A stretch of DNA of 64,000 nt. Origin: Coptis chinensis. Lineage: Eukaryota > Streptophyta > Magnoliopsida > Ranunculales > Ranunculaceae. The position numbers were made by a program, and so were the translations under genes. This document shows positions 24,771 through 35,289 of the stretch, piece after piece. Numbering within the stretch: position 1 is the stretch's first letter; each line of letters begins with the position of its first letter. The notes beneath the pieces were generated by a model. It was not told where the DNA came from, searched no databases, and saw nothing but the letters and a program-made list of their open reading frames with translations. The stretch is from contig CM027378.1 in the NCBI GenBank assembly GCA_015680905.1, positions 5,685,001 through 5,749,000 on the forward strand. The letters run 5' to 3'.

Positions 24771-25004
24771 AATTTAGAATTCATTATCACGTGAAACAAT
24801 CAAGATAGTAAGCACAAGAAGCAGACCAAATAGTCAACATATTCCTCCTTCTAATAGGAATTGCAACCCTCGAAATTCAAATCGGCCAATGCAAGAACCG
24901 TTGACCAATCAAGTTGCTCCTAGTGGTAAGATCAATTCTCAACATCCAACCGTAGCAGCGCCACCGCCACCGCCACCACCACCTCCTCCGCTACAGATCA
25001 ATTC

Positions 25005-25560
25005 ACCAATACAATGAACTAGAAAATCAGTTTGTTAATCGTTTCCGCCACAATTGCAAGACGCCAAAGGATGTCGACTCACTTTTGAACATCAAGCAAC
25101 AACGTGACGAAAAGTTACGTACTTTTGTTACTAGGTGCCGAAAGGCAGCAGCACCTCCGCCGTCGTTACCACAAACGGCGGTACAAACGCATCCGAAAGA
25201 AGGCGTTGCGGAAGAAACTATAAGGAAAACCTTCATCCCAGACTGGACCGACCTGACAGGGAAGGCCGACCTCACAAATTTGAGGAAAATTGCCATCCTA
25301 GATAGGTCCGACCAGGCAGGGAAAGAAGGCGTCGCGGAAGAAAGTATAAGGAAAACCTTCATCCCAATTTGGACCGACGGCGGGGAAGGCCGACCTCGCA
25401 AATTTGAGGAAAATCGCCATCCTAGATAGGTCCAACCAGACAGGGAAGGAAGGTGTCACAGAAGCAACTAGAGGGAAGACCACAATCCCAGACAAACTAC
25501 CGACCTAGATAGGTTAGTTACACGCAAAGAAAAAGACAATCTCCAGTTGGACCCGAAAGT
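25005..25560 (+). pseudogene. gag relic of element 1 with internal tandem duplication
   Basis: A gag-like helical segment (ELENQFVNRFRHNCKTPKDV, then SLLNIKQQRDEKLRTFV) is visible at 25010-25135. After it, a block of about 125 bp with GCGGAAGAAA, AAAACCTTCATCCCA and ATCCTAGATAGGTCC is repeated (about 25205, 25330, and a partial third at 25455), which destroys the normal gag tail. Several stops and shifts are present. Confidence 0.65.
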
Positions 25561-25709
25561 GTGTACTGCCTAAAATCTCTAACTCTTGTAAGAGGTAATG
25601 GCAGGTGTCATCTTCCACGTAGGCTCGACCGGGGACGTCTGTCTGTTTAAATCTTCTGGGTGAAATGGATTTCACTCTTCAATACAATTTTTTCCGATCT
25701 GCTGGGAAA

Positions 25710-26068
25710 AATAATGGAGGCTTATATCGATGATATAGTCGTTAAATCGAAGGATACGGGTGATCATCTTTCCGATCTTTAACTTGTTTTTGATAGGCTT
25801 AACAAGTATAACATGAGACTCAATCGCGCCAAATGTTCTCTTGGGCCTCTCTTCTGGAAAATTTCTGGGATACCTCATGGCTCGTAAAGGTATTGAGGCT
25901 AATCCTGATCAGATACGCGCCGTTATTGATATGCCATCACCCAAAAATAAGAAGGAAATTCAACGACTTACTGATCGGCTTGCCGCTCTTCATAGATTTA
26001 TTTCTAAATATTCCGATCGTTGTCATCCCTTCTTCCGGACTTTAAAAGGCGACAACTTGGAACATTGA
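25710..26068 (+). pseudogene. reverse transcriptase relic of element 1
   Basis: EAYIDDIVVKSK holds the catalytic YIDD box (about 25720). It is followed, after shifts, by LVFDRLNKYNMRLNRAKC, FLGYLMARKGIEANPDQI and MPSPKNKKEIQRL, the typical downstream RT and connection region of Ty3/gypsy polyproteins. Everything before YIDD has been deleted. Confidence 0.8.
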
Positions 26069-26434
26069 TTGTGAGATGCCATTGCAACAACTGAAGAAAT
26101 ACTTGGTCAGTCCTCCTATATTGACAAGTCCTTCAACGGGTCAACCTAGTGGCATATACCTAGCAACTATAACTTAAGCTGTTAGTGCTGTTCTTTTTAT
26201 TAATGATGGTAGACCCTTCTTTTTTATCAGAATCAAGTAGATTAGCCGAATAGGAAAGTTATATTAATGCATATAGCAATGTCTTTGAAAGTCGTACTAC
26301 TGAAAAAGGATATGCTCTGGCTTCTTTGATAGCTGATTTTTCGATTGATGATTCTCCTATTGACGATTTCTTACGCCAGGAAGAATCTATGGAAGACATT
26401 CTGCCGCCGCTAACTGGGGGCGACGAAGACTAAC

Positions 26435-26928
26435 ATGAAAACGCAATTCATAATCCCATTGACCTATGGATTGTTTACTCAGATGGCTCCCATAGTAAAT
26501 CTGGATCTGAAATTGGATGTGTTTTTGTTAAACCCGGCGGAGAAAAGATTGGGAAATCTGTGCGACTTGGCTTCGCCGCTTCTAATAACGAAGCCGAGTA
26601 TGAGGATGCCATTTGTGCCTTGAGAACAGCTTTGACACTGGGGGCGCGAAAGCTCCAATTATACACGGATTCTCGCCTTGTTGCAAATCAGTTTGGTGGG
26701 TCTTTTGAAGCAAGAGATGAGCGTATGGCGGCTTATCTTAGTTTGATACATAGTCTTGCTCGACAATTTGATAGCATCTCTATCACTCAAAGACCCCGAA
26801 ATGACTTACGTCATGCAGATTCATTGGCTTATCTCTCCGCCGCCGTTAGAAGCGAAGGGCTTGACACATCACTTTTTGCGGTCATCTTTTTCGTCGGTCT
26901 AAGTTTGAGCGTTTTACATTTCGCTTAG
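26435..26928 (+). pseudogene. RNase H relic of element 1 (Tat-type archaeal-like RNase H)
   Basis: A frame with VYSDGSHSKSGSEIGCVF, then FAASNNEAEYEDAICALRTA, KLQLYTDSRLVANQFGGSFE and HADSLAYLSAA shows the D, E, D and late D residues expected of the second RNase H found in Tat-lineage gypsy elements. The frame shifts once near 26540. Integrase is not found downstream, where a tandem array starts instead. Confidence 0.78.
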
Positions 26929-27545
26929 TTCATTACTATCATTCTGAAAAAATCGGCCGAAGTTACCACATTTAGCTTTGTCGGTTTAAGTTTGAACGTT
27001 TTACGCCGCTTAGTTCGTTACTATATTTACGACAAAATCGGCGAAGTTACCCGTTTAATTTCGTCGGTCCCTAAGTTTGAACGCTTTTACGCTTTCGCTT
27101 AGTTCGTTACTATATTACGACAAAATCGACCCGGAGTTACCACGTTTAACCGTCGGTCTAAGTTTGAGCGTTTTTTACTCTCGCTTCGTCCGTTACTATC
27201 GCTACGACAAAATCTGGCGAAGTTACCACGTTTAATTTCGTCAGTCTAAGTTTGAACGCTTTTACGCTCGCTTAGTTCGTTACTATCGCTACGATAAAAT
27301 CTGACGGAGTTACCATATTTAGCTTCGTTAGTCTAAGTTTGAACGTTTTTTACTCTCGCTTCGTCCGTTACTATCGCTACGAAAAAATCTGACGAAGTTA
27401 CCACGTTTAGCTTCATCAGTCTAAGTTTGAACGCTTTTATGCTCGCTTAATCCGTTACTATCGCTACGACAATATCCGGCTAAGTCACCGCGCTTCTTTT
27501 CGTCAGTCTAAGTTTGAACATTTTTTACGCTCGCTTAGTCTATTT
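26897..27545. repeat. tandem array, about 8 units of 79-90 bp (mostly 86-90)
   Basis: The word GTCTAAGTTTGAACG (one or two changes per copy) begins at about 26897, 26983, 27062, 27152, 27239, 27328, 27416 and 27504. Each is followed by a TTTTACGCTCGCTTAGTTCG-like stretch, CGTTACTATCGCTACGA, and CGAAGTTACCACGTTTA. Such arrays are common in the 3' non-coding part of Tat-like elements. Confidence 0.88.
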
Positions 27546-27849
27546 TTGCCAAGTTAAGTCAGCATTGGGGGTGTTTTGCTTTACATGGGGGCGTATCGTT
27601 CTATTTTATTTCAACTACATAAATCTACAACATTGTCAGTTTTCCGCAGGTATGTTATCTGACACAACAACAATATTCAATAACAAACCCATCTTTATTT
27701 TTATTTTTCATCAAAAGAAGTTTTAGCTCTATGGTATTACATTCACATGATTACCTAATCAATTGTCTCTGTCAATTGTCTTACGGTTGTTCGATTAAAT
27801 CTTAATTTTCATCTTGAAATCTGCATTAAACCCGCTTAAGCTTTCGGTT

Positions 27850-28745
27850 AACTATTTTCATGATCATTCCTTTTTCTAAGGCATTGTGCCGCTCTTTCTC
27901 AACGACACTTCTGTCAGCTTCTTTAATTCATCTACGACATTAATTGACTCCTTTCTGTGCTAAACTTTTCTCCGTCAACTCTTTATGAATATAATTTGCT
28001 CGTAATACCACCGTTTCTCCGTGCGGCAAGAATTCACATTACGTCAACTTTCTTCGCGAAAACTTTATTCAGCTTCATTATTTTTTCTAAGGCATTGTGC
28101 CGATCTTTCTACGAAAAAGTTTCAGAGCGAAAATTTTCATCAACTTCATTATTTTTTCTAAGGCATTAAGCCGAACTTTCTGAGCGAAACTTTCCGAGGC
28201 TCGTACAACCGTTGTTTTTCCGTGCGGCAAAAATTCGCATTACGTTAACTTTCTAAGCGAACACTTTATTGAGTTTTTTTATTTATTTTTCTACGACATT
28301 GTGATCTTTCCGTTCGAAACTTTTCGCCAATATCTTTTGCTCGTAATTCCGCTGTTTCAACCTGCGACGAAAATACAAATCTTTTCGTTAGTCTTTCAGA
28401 CTTAACCAAAATTTGAAACTAACTGGAAAAAAAAATACTGACATACCTGTTTCATGCTGTCGAAGTTTTTTTGCCACCGCTTTGTCATATTCTCCGAACT
28501 TTTCTCCGTCTTCTTCGGCAACCCAAAATAACTCAATAATTGTGCAATTTCTTTGCTTAACGGAATTGCACTCCTGCAACTTAATTGTGAGTAACCCGTT
28601 ACTACTTCATCTTCTTCGACTTTCGTTTCAAATTTCTACACTTCGTCCATCTTAAATCTCTCGAGTGCTAATATTTTCCATAGTTCTTTAAGTGACCATC
28701 GTCATGGCGTCGTGTGTTCGTTGTATTTGTCACCTTCTTTCCACC
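27850..28745 (-). pseudogene. antisense coiled-coil ORF (aORF) of element 1
   Basis: Reading minus from about 28745: VRWKEGDKYNEH, then ETKVEEDEVV and YSQL, matching the ORF at 42184-41948 of element 2. Next comes GEKFGEYDKAVAKKLRQHET and a splice-donor-like GTATGT (about 28449). After a short gap comes an acceptor-like TTTTCGTCGCAG (about 28362). The downstream part has several diverged copies of a Glu/Lys/Leu-rich unit (AAAGTT, ACGTAATG, CGGCACAATGCCTTAG), as expected for a decayed coiled coil. Stops show it is dead here. Antisense ORFs between pol and the 3' LTR are known in Tat-group elements; the function is not known. Confidence 0.6.
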
Positions 28746-30148
28746 TCACCAAATCTACGATCATCATCAAAGATTATCTTTCGCCTGTTTAATACAGTCG
28801 TTTCTACCTAAAAAAAAAAACCGAGTCAGAAAGCACAAAAACTGGGTTCACTGGGCCATATTAAAGAAGCGCAGGTATGGTGCCCCTCCTTTACTGGCGC
28901 TGCACCATATCGTGTTTGTTATTTTCACTTTTAAATTTTGGCGCCGCCAGCACAGCGTTTCTTCTTCCACAGCGAAAACAAAGGTCAATTCCAGAGCTTC
29001 CTCCAAACTATATACAAACCAAACCAAATCTGTTTTTATACCGAGATTAATGGCGTGAGATAGTTCCTGCTTGTTAACGAGTAGACTAAAAACAGGTATG
29101 TGTTTTCATGCATATATGGCGTTAGACATATAGCGATAGTTGGTTGTTTTCATGCTCGCTGCCGGTTCCCTTAAGGAACTTGTGTATACACGCCAAGTAT
29201 ATGCTCTCCAATCTTGCTGTGTCAGGCAAGATGCACAAAGTTCTTTTCAAGGCGTCCAAGTAACAGGGCGAGCTTTTTGAAGAAGCAGTTTATTTCGTGA
29301 TCTTTCCGATCAGTTTTACTGGTGCGATAGTTAAGATGGGATGAAGAAGATGAGAAGAAGAGTTGCCTGAAACCAGAGGACCGTATAAATAGACAAACAC
29401 AGTACTAACCTTTTTTCGTCTTCGAAACCAACGACGGCACAGTACAGAAACTCGATGATCCCTGTCACAATGGTATAGTAGTTTTGGTAGAACGGTGATG
29501 TTTACTGGTTTTGGTTAGTGTTTTTCTCACGTTCCTTCTGTTTATATAGTTTTTCCCTTTCACGAACTTGCGCTGGTCCGGTATCTCAGTCCTGATATAA
29601 TTCTACCATCCAAACCGACTTAAGGTGGGAGACTCGATGATAAGCATTATCCAATCCCGATTTACTTTTGGAGTCTTAGTTTTCTATGGTGTTTTCACGT
29701 GCACATCTTCTAATTATATAAGCCTTTGTAACGATACTAGTAGGAATTGCTCTCACATGCAAACATAATTATTAGTTGCATGGATTTACTTTTCCCTTCC
29801 TCAATCTGTTTCGTACCACCTAATATGTATTAGTATTCTATTCCCTACAATTCCATATGTACAGTTTTCGCACTCCACATCCATGTTGTTATTCATCAGT
29901 TTACATTTCTTTATGCCCCCCTCTCACACTAATCGTGTTCATATTTTGGAACAAATTTTTGACTCTTGTACATTTTTCGAATTCCAATTATTTCGTTCAC
30001 AATAATTCACGAATTTTTTCCGATTGTCTATTTTCCTATCGTTTACGTTCACACGACACTTTGTTATACATTCCGCTTACTCTTTTCTTATTCCAAGTTT
30101 TCCTTGAATTTTCTTCTCTTCTTTGCCATGTGAACTTTGTTCGCATGA

Positions 30149-30161
30149 CAAAAAGAGGCGA
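30149..30161 (+). promoter_or_regulatory. polypurine tract of element 1
   Basis: ACAAAAAGAGGCGA immediately precedes the TGTTCGACC start of the 3' LTR; element 2 has CAAAGAGGGGGCGG in the same place. Confidence 0.75.
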
Positions 30162-30636
30162 TGTTCGACCCCCCACTCATTACGGCAAACGTCCATTAGT
30201 AGGGTCTCTATTTTATTCATTTAATCAACAGGGCTAAACCCCAATTCGCAATATCATGGATCAATGTACAGGCCCATTAACTCATGTGTCTAAGGCTGAA
30301 CATTAGCCACGTAGCTTGCTACTAATATACATTGATTTATGTCCAGATTCATTTCTTATCAAAGAGATAATTATCAGTTGAGAGTTATATTCTATCACAA
30401 TTACTCAAGATACAAGAATACTTTAGCTACAAGGACTCTCTACTGTACCTATATAAATGCCACATTATTTTTCATAAGGAACTACGTTGAAACTTGATCC
30501 CTAGAGAATAGATCTTGGGTACGTAGGCAGTCATTATTTGGTTAAGTTTCATCTCCCCCAACATCAAATTCCTCTGTTTCTTAGTGTGTTCTTTACCATT
30601 GCTCTCATTGTGTGGAAACAGTTTACTACCGAAACA
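30162..30636 (+). repeat. 3' LTR of element 1
   Basis: Starts TGTTCGACCCCCCACTCA and ends CCGAAACA (475 bp). Carries TATATAAATGCC and, near its end, GGGTACGTAGGCAG, as in the 5' LTR. Confidence 0.82.
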
Positions 30637-31360
30637 CAAGCCACACGTAATTCTTGAGGGTGGCTTTTATAGGCATTAGGAGTGTGCATCGGATGCGACA
30701 CGTATACTGATGAGTATAGATGTGCGGTCGAGATGAATGACATGCTTCTATAAGAGGCACGTGGGTAGCAGTTGTAGGTGTTTAGGCTTATCTGAGTTGG
30801 CATAGGGTGTAATGATGGTGAGTTCTCTATAATGGTGGTGAGTAGCTGTAATGGTGCGTGTATTACGGCGGAAAAGAGACTTAGGGATAAAGTTAGTAAT
30901 GATGACAGTAGCAGGTGATGATGTCATGAGATAGATTTAAGTGACGAGTCGTTGAGTCTTCTAATATAGCGAGTGCATGCTTGGAGTCGTCTATGAGTGT
31001 GACGGGTATCCATATGTCTGGGGTCACGTTATACTAAAAGAGTTGTTGTATGTGAGTCTTGTGCACATCATCACGTGGCCCTTAGAATGAAGAACAAGTA
31101 AATGAACACATTGCTGTCATGGGGAGCAATTTTTGTTGCTTAGGATATTTATTTTATTTCTTTAAAGTTGTTAAAGTTAGATGACTGTAAAACTTTATAT
31201 ATTAGTAGATCCTTAAATATTGTAGCTCATAATCTAGCATCTAGGGGAGGTCGAACACCTCCGTTTTTTTTGTTTGGATCGAGCTTCAGCAAAATCCTTG
31301 ATTGACCTTTGTAAGTGTTAGTCCCATTGGGGGAGTCTCTCTATTTTTGTGGAGGTGACT

Positions 31361-32213
31361 AGGGGTGCCAATAGGTACCCGATTACCCGGAACCAAACCG
31401 AAACCGAAACCGAATGTTTCGATTCTGGGTCTTAAAAAGTTAGACGAATTTAAACAGATCATTAAGAACCAAACCGATAAAGAACCGAAACTGTAGAATT
31501 GAATAGTAAAAAACTCCTGGGTACCCAAATCAAAACCGGAATCGATTATGATGATTTCGATATATAAAATTTAGTATTATATTACATTTAAGATAATCAA
31601 ACTCATACATTATAATATAAAATATATTTTTTATGTGTAAATTAAAAGTCTATTAAATATATATAGCATAATAATAAATGTGTGTTGTTAAATATATATT
31701 TTATAACAATACGTTAAACAAGTGTATCATAGATGTTAATAATAATGTCAACGTGTATATTATAAATTAACTAATTTATTTTATATTTATTAACTTATGC
31801 ACGTATATATTTAAATATGATACACATGCTTAATATATTGTGTTACACTCACTTATTATAAATCAATATGTAGTGTTCATATTAAAAATTAGTGATGAAA
31901 TGTAATTGTAAGACGCATGTACTCGCATGTTCGATTTAAAATGCGAGTTTATACACGTGTACAAATATATGTGTATGCACGTAAAATAAAAATAAAAACA
32001 AGTTTTAGTGTTTAAATGATTAAAATTGTTTAATAATCAAACTAAATAATAAATACCCAAATTAGAATCGAAACTGATAAAAAACCGTGGGTTTTGGATT
32101 GGGTTCTATAATTCTCATACTAAAACTGTTGATAACCGAAACTGATAGAACTGCAAATAGTAAAATACAAACCAAAACCGCTAAAACCCGACCCAAAACC
32201 GACCCATTGGCAC
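31361..32213. mobile_element. hAT-like non-autonomous element, about 0.85 kb
   Basis: Ends GGGTGCCAATAGGTACCCG and GACCCATTGGCAC are inverted copies. Both sub-ends are rich in AACCGAAACCGAA-type text. Flanks GGTGACT (about 31354-31360) and GGTGACT (about 32215-32221) form the target duplication, edge uncertain by 1-2 bases. The interior is AT-rich with no ORF. Copy A of the duplication lacks it. Confidence 0.72.
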
Positions 32214-32243
32214 GGGTGACTCCCTTTTTTGCTTATTAAAAAA

Positions 32244-33025
32244 GGGTCTTATTACTGCCGAACCCCAATTTGTGTTGGGCGGACTCCCACAAAAAAAACA
32301 ATTATTACAAGTATGTCATTGGTTTTAAAAAATCTAAAAAAAAAACAATTATTACAAGTATGTCATTGGTCTCCAAAAAATTGAATTCGAAACCCCAAAC
32401 TTAAACGACCCGGCTAGATCGTTTGGACTAAGTCCCAAACGACTTAACGACTTGGCCACACCGTTTGGGACTTAGTCCAAACGACCCGGCCAGGTCATTT
32501 GGACTAAGTCCCAAACGACTTGGCCACACCGTTTGGGACTTATTCCAAACGACCCTGCCACACCGGTCAAGAGCCCAAAAAATAAAACTTTAAATTTTTT
32601 TTCAAAGTTCAAATCCCAAACGACATGGCCACATTGTTTTGAACTAAGTCCAAACAGTATGACCATACTGTTGGAGACTTAGTCCAAACGGTGTGGCAAT
32701 TTTTTTATAAGTCCAAATCCCAAATGGCATGGCCACATCGTTTTGGGAGCGTATCGTTTGTTTTGAATTCAAACTGAAAAAATTCAAAGTTATATGTTTT
32801 GGGCTCTTGACGGTGTGGCCAAGTCGTTTGGGACTTAGTCCAAACGACTGGCGGGTCATTTAAGTTTTGGGGTTTCAATTCAATTTTTGGGAATCAATGG
32901 CATCTTGTAATTTTTTTTTTTTTTTTAGATTTTTTGAAACCAATGACACACTTGTAATAATCGTTTTTTTTTTTTTTTTTTTTGAGTCAGCCCAACACAA
33001 ATTGGGTCCGGCAGTAACAAATACC
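32244..33025. mobile_element. inverted-repeat DNA transposon, 0.78 kb
   Basis: The ends share inverted text (TTACTGCCGGACCCAATTTG and relatives). The flanks carry TTAAAAAA at 32236-32243 and 33026-33033. The interior repeats the dyad GTTTGGGACTTAGTCCAAAC and GCCACACCGTTTGGGA in both orientations. No ORF. It is absent from duplication copy A. Confidence 0.72.
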
Positions 33026-33258
33026 TTAAAAAAACAGGTAAATGAACACTAACTATGTTGAGCTTCAGTGGTGTTTGACCAATAACTACAGGTTTAAAAT
33101 CAAAATTAATATCCCAAAGTATACTAGTGTGTGGACGTGTGGTGTCTCAAGAACACCGAAAAATACAAAGGGTGCAGTACAAAATTACTCATTTTACATG
33201 TAATCTCTAAAAACTAGCACCATGTGCTGTGAATCGTTATCCTGGTGACTAAGACTAC

Positions 33259-33397
33259 GAGTCCATTTTTGCTGCAATTTCGGTGAGGCTTAGTTTGCTT
33301 CCAGCCCAATGGAAACATAACACGTGTCCATCTAACTAAACAAAAAATACTTTAAAAATTGGAACCGTTCCTAGTTGTTTTTCTTCCTATTATGCCC
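33259..33397 (+). repeat. left TIR of the Pack-MULE
   Basis: Inverted copy of 34535-34673; includes an ACACGTGT palindrome at about 33330. Confidence 0.93.
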
Positions 33398-33850
33398 TTG
33401 ATCTCTCCTATAGAGTTCACGTAGAAACTTCGGTTTTTCTGGAAGATTCATAAATTACATATAATGGCTCCATCCTCTTCATTGGTGGTCATTGTCACCG
33501 TAACAACGCACTGTAAAGTAACAGACTACATATTGGAATTTATTATCTTTTTCAATACAGAGGAAGGAAAGTAACAATTTTATTTGTGATTTTTCATTTT
33601 GCAGAAAGAAATAAAAATGGATGTGAGAAAAAAAAAAAAACTGATTTGGAGAGAATGGAATAAATCTTGGAATTGATTAGATTTTTATTAACTATAGTTA
33701 ATCAATAATTGAAGAGTACTCATAGGTGGAGATGTGATAGAGAGAGTACTCTGATGGAGATGTGCTGGAGACTTTTCGCTCATCGTCGTCGAGTGAAATT
33801 TTTCTCGTAAAAGGGGCTCACAATGCTGTAAGAGGACTTGACATTCAAAC

Positions 33851-34459
33851 ATGTTTCCTAGGTTCGTTTGGTTGTTTTTCTTAGCCGGTAGCGTTGCAAC
33901 TGCCTTAGAAGAACATGGTTTTATTTACAACGGCTTCAAAAATGCTAATTTGAGCCTTGACGGCCAAGCGGGGATCACAGGGAGCGGCCTCTTGAGGCTA
34001 ACCAACATCACCCAACTGACAATGACAAGTCATGCCTTCCATCCGAAACCATTTCAGTTCAAGAACCTGTCATCAAATGGTAGCACTCTTTCCTTCTCTA
34101 CTACTTTTGTGTTTGCAATTGTCCCCAAATATAGTGATTTAAGTGGTCCCGGTATTTGCTTTGTTATTGCACCATCAAGAAGCCTACCAGGAGCTCTACC
34201 AACCCAATATCTCGGCCTTTTCAATTACACCAGTAATGGGGATCCATCCAATCATGTTGTTGCTGTGGAGCTTGATACTATCGTTAACAAAGAGTTTGGT
34301 GACATAAATGATAACCATGTTGGTATTGATCTAAATAACTTAAGGTCAGCCATATCTGCTCCTGCAAAGTACTATCTCGATCGTACTGGTGGCAATTACA
34401 AGAATCTAAGCCTAATTAGTGGACAACAGATGCAAGTCTGGATTGAGTATGCCCTTTAA
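33851..34459 (+). CDS. truncated L-type lectin (LecRK-like) ORF inside the Pack-MULE
   Basis: An uninterrupted 202-codon frame with a hydrophobic signal peptide (about residues 1-19, ending TALEEH) is followed by a legume-lectin domain like that of plant L-type lectin receptor kinases. Diagnostic strings are FIYNGFKNANLSLDG, GLLRLTN, STTFVFAIVP, GICFVIAPSRSLPGALPTQY, VAVELDTI, DINDNHVGIDLN and QMQVWIEY. The family metal/sugar site residues D (in VELDTI) and N (in NDNHVGID) are present. A normal LecRK continues with about 60 more lectin residues, a membrane helix and a kinase. Here a small deletion after IEY shifts the frame to a stop, and a short homologous remnant (PIDAPKERGG) follows in another frame. 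The predicted product would be a short, secreted lectin fragment. Upstream 33398-33850 may be captured 5' sequence. Confidence 0.75.
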   Translation: MFPRFVWLFFLAGSVATALEEHGFIYNGFKNANLSLDGQAGITGSGLLRLTNITQLTMTSHAFHPKPFQFKNLSSNGSTLSFSTTFVFAIVPKYSDLSGPGICFVIAPSRSLPGALPTQYLGLFNYTSNGDPSNHVVAVELDTIVNKEFGDINDNHVGIDLNNLRSAISAPAKYYLDRTGGNYKNLSLISGQQMQVWIEYAL

Positions 34460-34534
34460 TTCCACCCATTGATGCGCCCAAAGAAAGAGGTGGGTCTATG
34501 GACTATTGAATTGCAGAGGCAAAAGGGAAGGAGA

Positions 34535-34673
34535 GGGCATAATAGGAAGAAAAACAACTAGGAACGGTTCCAATTTTTAAAGTATTTTTTGTTTAGTTAG
34601 ATGGACACGTGTTATGTTTCCATTGGGCTGGAAGCAAACTAAGCCTCACCGAAATTGCAGCAAAAATGGACTC
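34535..34673 (-). repeat. right TIR of the Pack-MULE
   Basis: Exact reverse complement of the left TIR by eye over 139 bp. Confidence 0.93.
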
Positions 34674-35289
34674 CTAAGACTACCAAGAAGAGGACACGGA
34701 TCATGAGCCACTTGTCGATAGAATAGGCTGTCACGTCAACGTTAAACGTGTTCTGGTGGATGCAGCGAGCCGATGCCGTCTTTTTTGTTGGTTTTTGCGC
34801 TTTAATTATCAATCCAAATTCTTTACGGACACATCCTTACCTGGTCGCCACGTCATAATTATGACGACATCCATGTGGTATTCGTGCCGCCGCACCTCAA
34901 TAGTAGAGCAAACTTCTTCAAAGTTGTAATCAACCGTAACATATTTTACCTATGAATTCAAGCAAAAATAAAAAATAAAAACTTTGCCTATGAAAAGAAA
35001 ACAAGCAAAAAAACTAAATGGACTTGCAAAATTACTACACTGACACTTAGATACTCAGGATGTATGCATTTCTATTTATCATTTTTATTTTATTTTTCTC
35101 GATTTATCTATCTAACAAAACAGAAAGGAGTGGGAGGACAGATTCCACGTGATAAGGTGAGACGTGCTCGACACACTCCCTAACCATAGCCACTCAAAAC
35201 TCATGGAGGGTGAATTAAAAAGCTTTTATGGGGTGGGTTAAACAGTTTTTCTCACCTCACCCACCCCCACACAAAATAATCAACATTGG

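Larger units (their letters stand above)
24272..30636 (+). mobile_element. Tat-like Ty3/gypsy retrotransposon, element 1 (decayed)
   Basis: Two similar LTRs (24272-24749 and 30162-30636), a PBS directly after the first (TGGCGCCGTCTGTGGGG) and a polypurine tract before the second (AAAAAGAGGCGA) define the element. In order inside: gag relic (about 25005-25560), RT relic (about 25710-26068), RNase H (26435-26880), an 87-bp tandem array, and an antisense coiled-coil ORF. No integrase is recognisable. The flanking 5-mers (TTAAT, CAAGC) do not match, so either the first LTR start is misplaced or the locus has rearranged. The domain order and the antisense ORF fit the Tat lineage. Confidence 0.8.
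33259..34673. mobile_element. Pack-MULE (Mutator-like) carrying a lectin-domain gene fragment
   Basis: 139-bp terminal inverted repeats, 33259-33397 and 34535-34673, are identical by eye over their full length (starting GAGTCCATTTTTGCTG). The element is flanked by a perfect 10-bp duplication CTAAGACTAC (33249-33258, 34674-34683). The homologous unfilled site at about 18932 has the target once. Long TIRs, 9-10-bp duplication, no transposase and a host gene fragment inside define a Pack-MULE. The perfect TIRs indicate recent movement. Confidence 0.93.
31088..34811. repeat. segmental duplication, copy B (filled with three transposons)
   Basis: Homologous to 18585-19070 in the pieces 31088-31250, about 33037-33258 and 34674-34811. 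The difference is explained by insertions at 31361, 32244 and 33259. The lower-copy flanks run together again when these are ignored. Confidence 0.85.

Noticed and set aside
26897-27545. CRISPR-like array of repeated words at regular spacing
   Set aside because: The whole 87-bp unit is repeated, not just short repeats with unique spacers, and it sits in a plant LTR retrotransposon.
24267-30641. Exact target duplication for LTR element 1
   Set aside because: TTAAT and CAAGC do not match; the first 25 bases of the left LTR diverge, so the boundary is only approximate.
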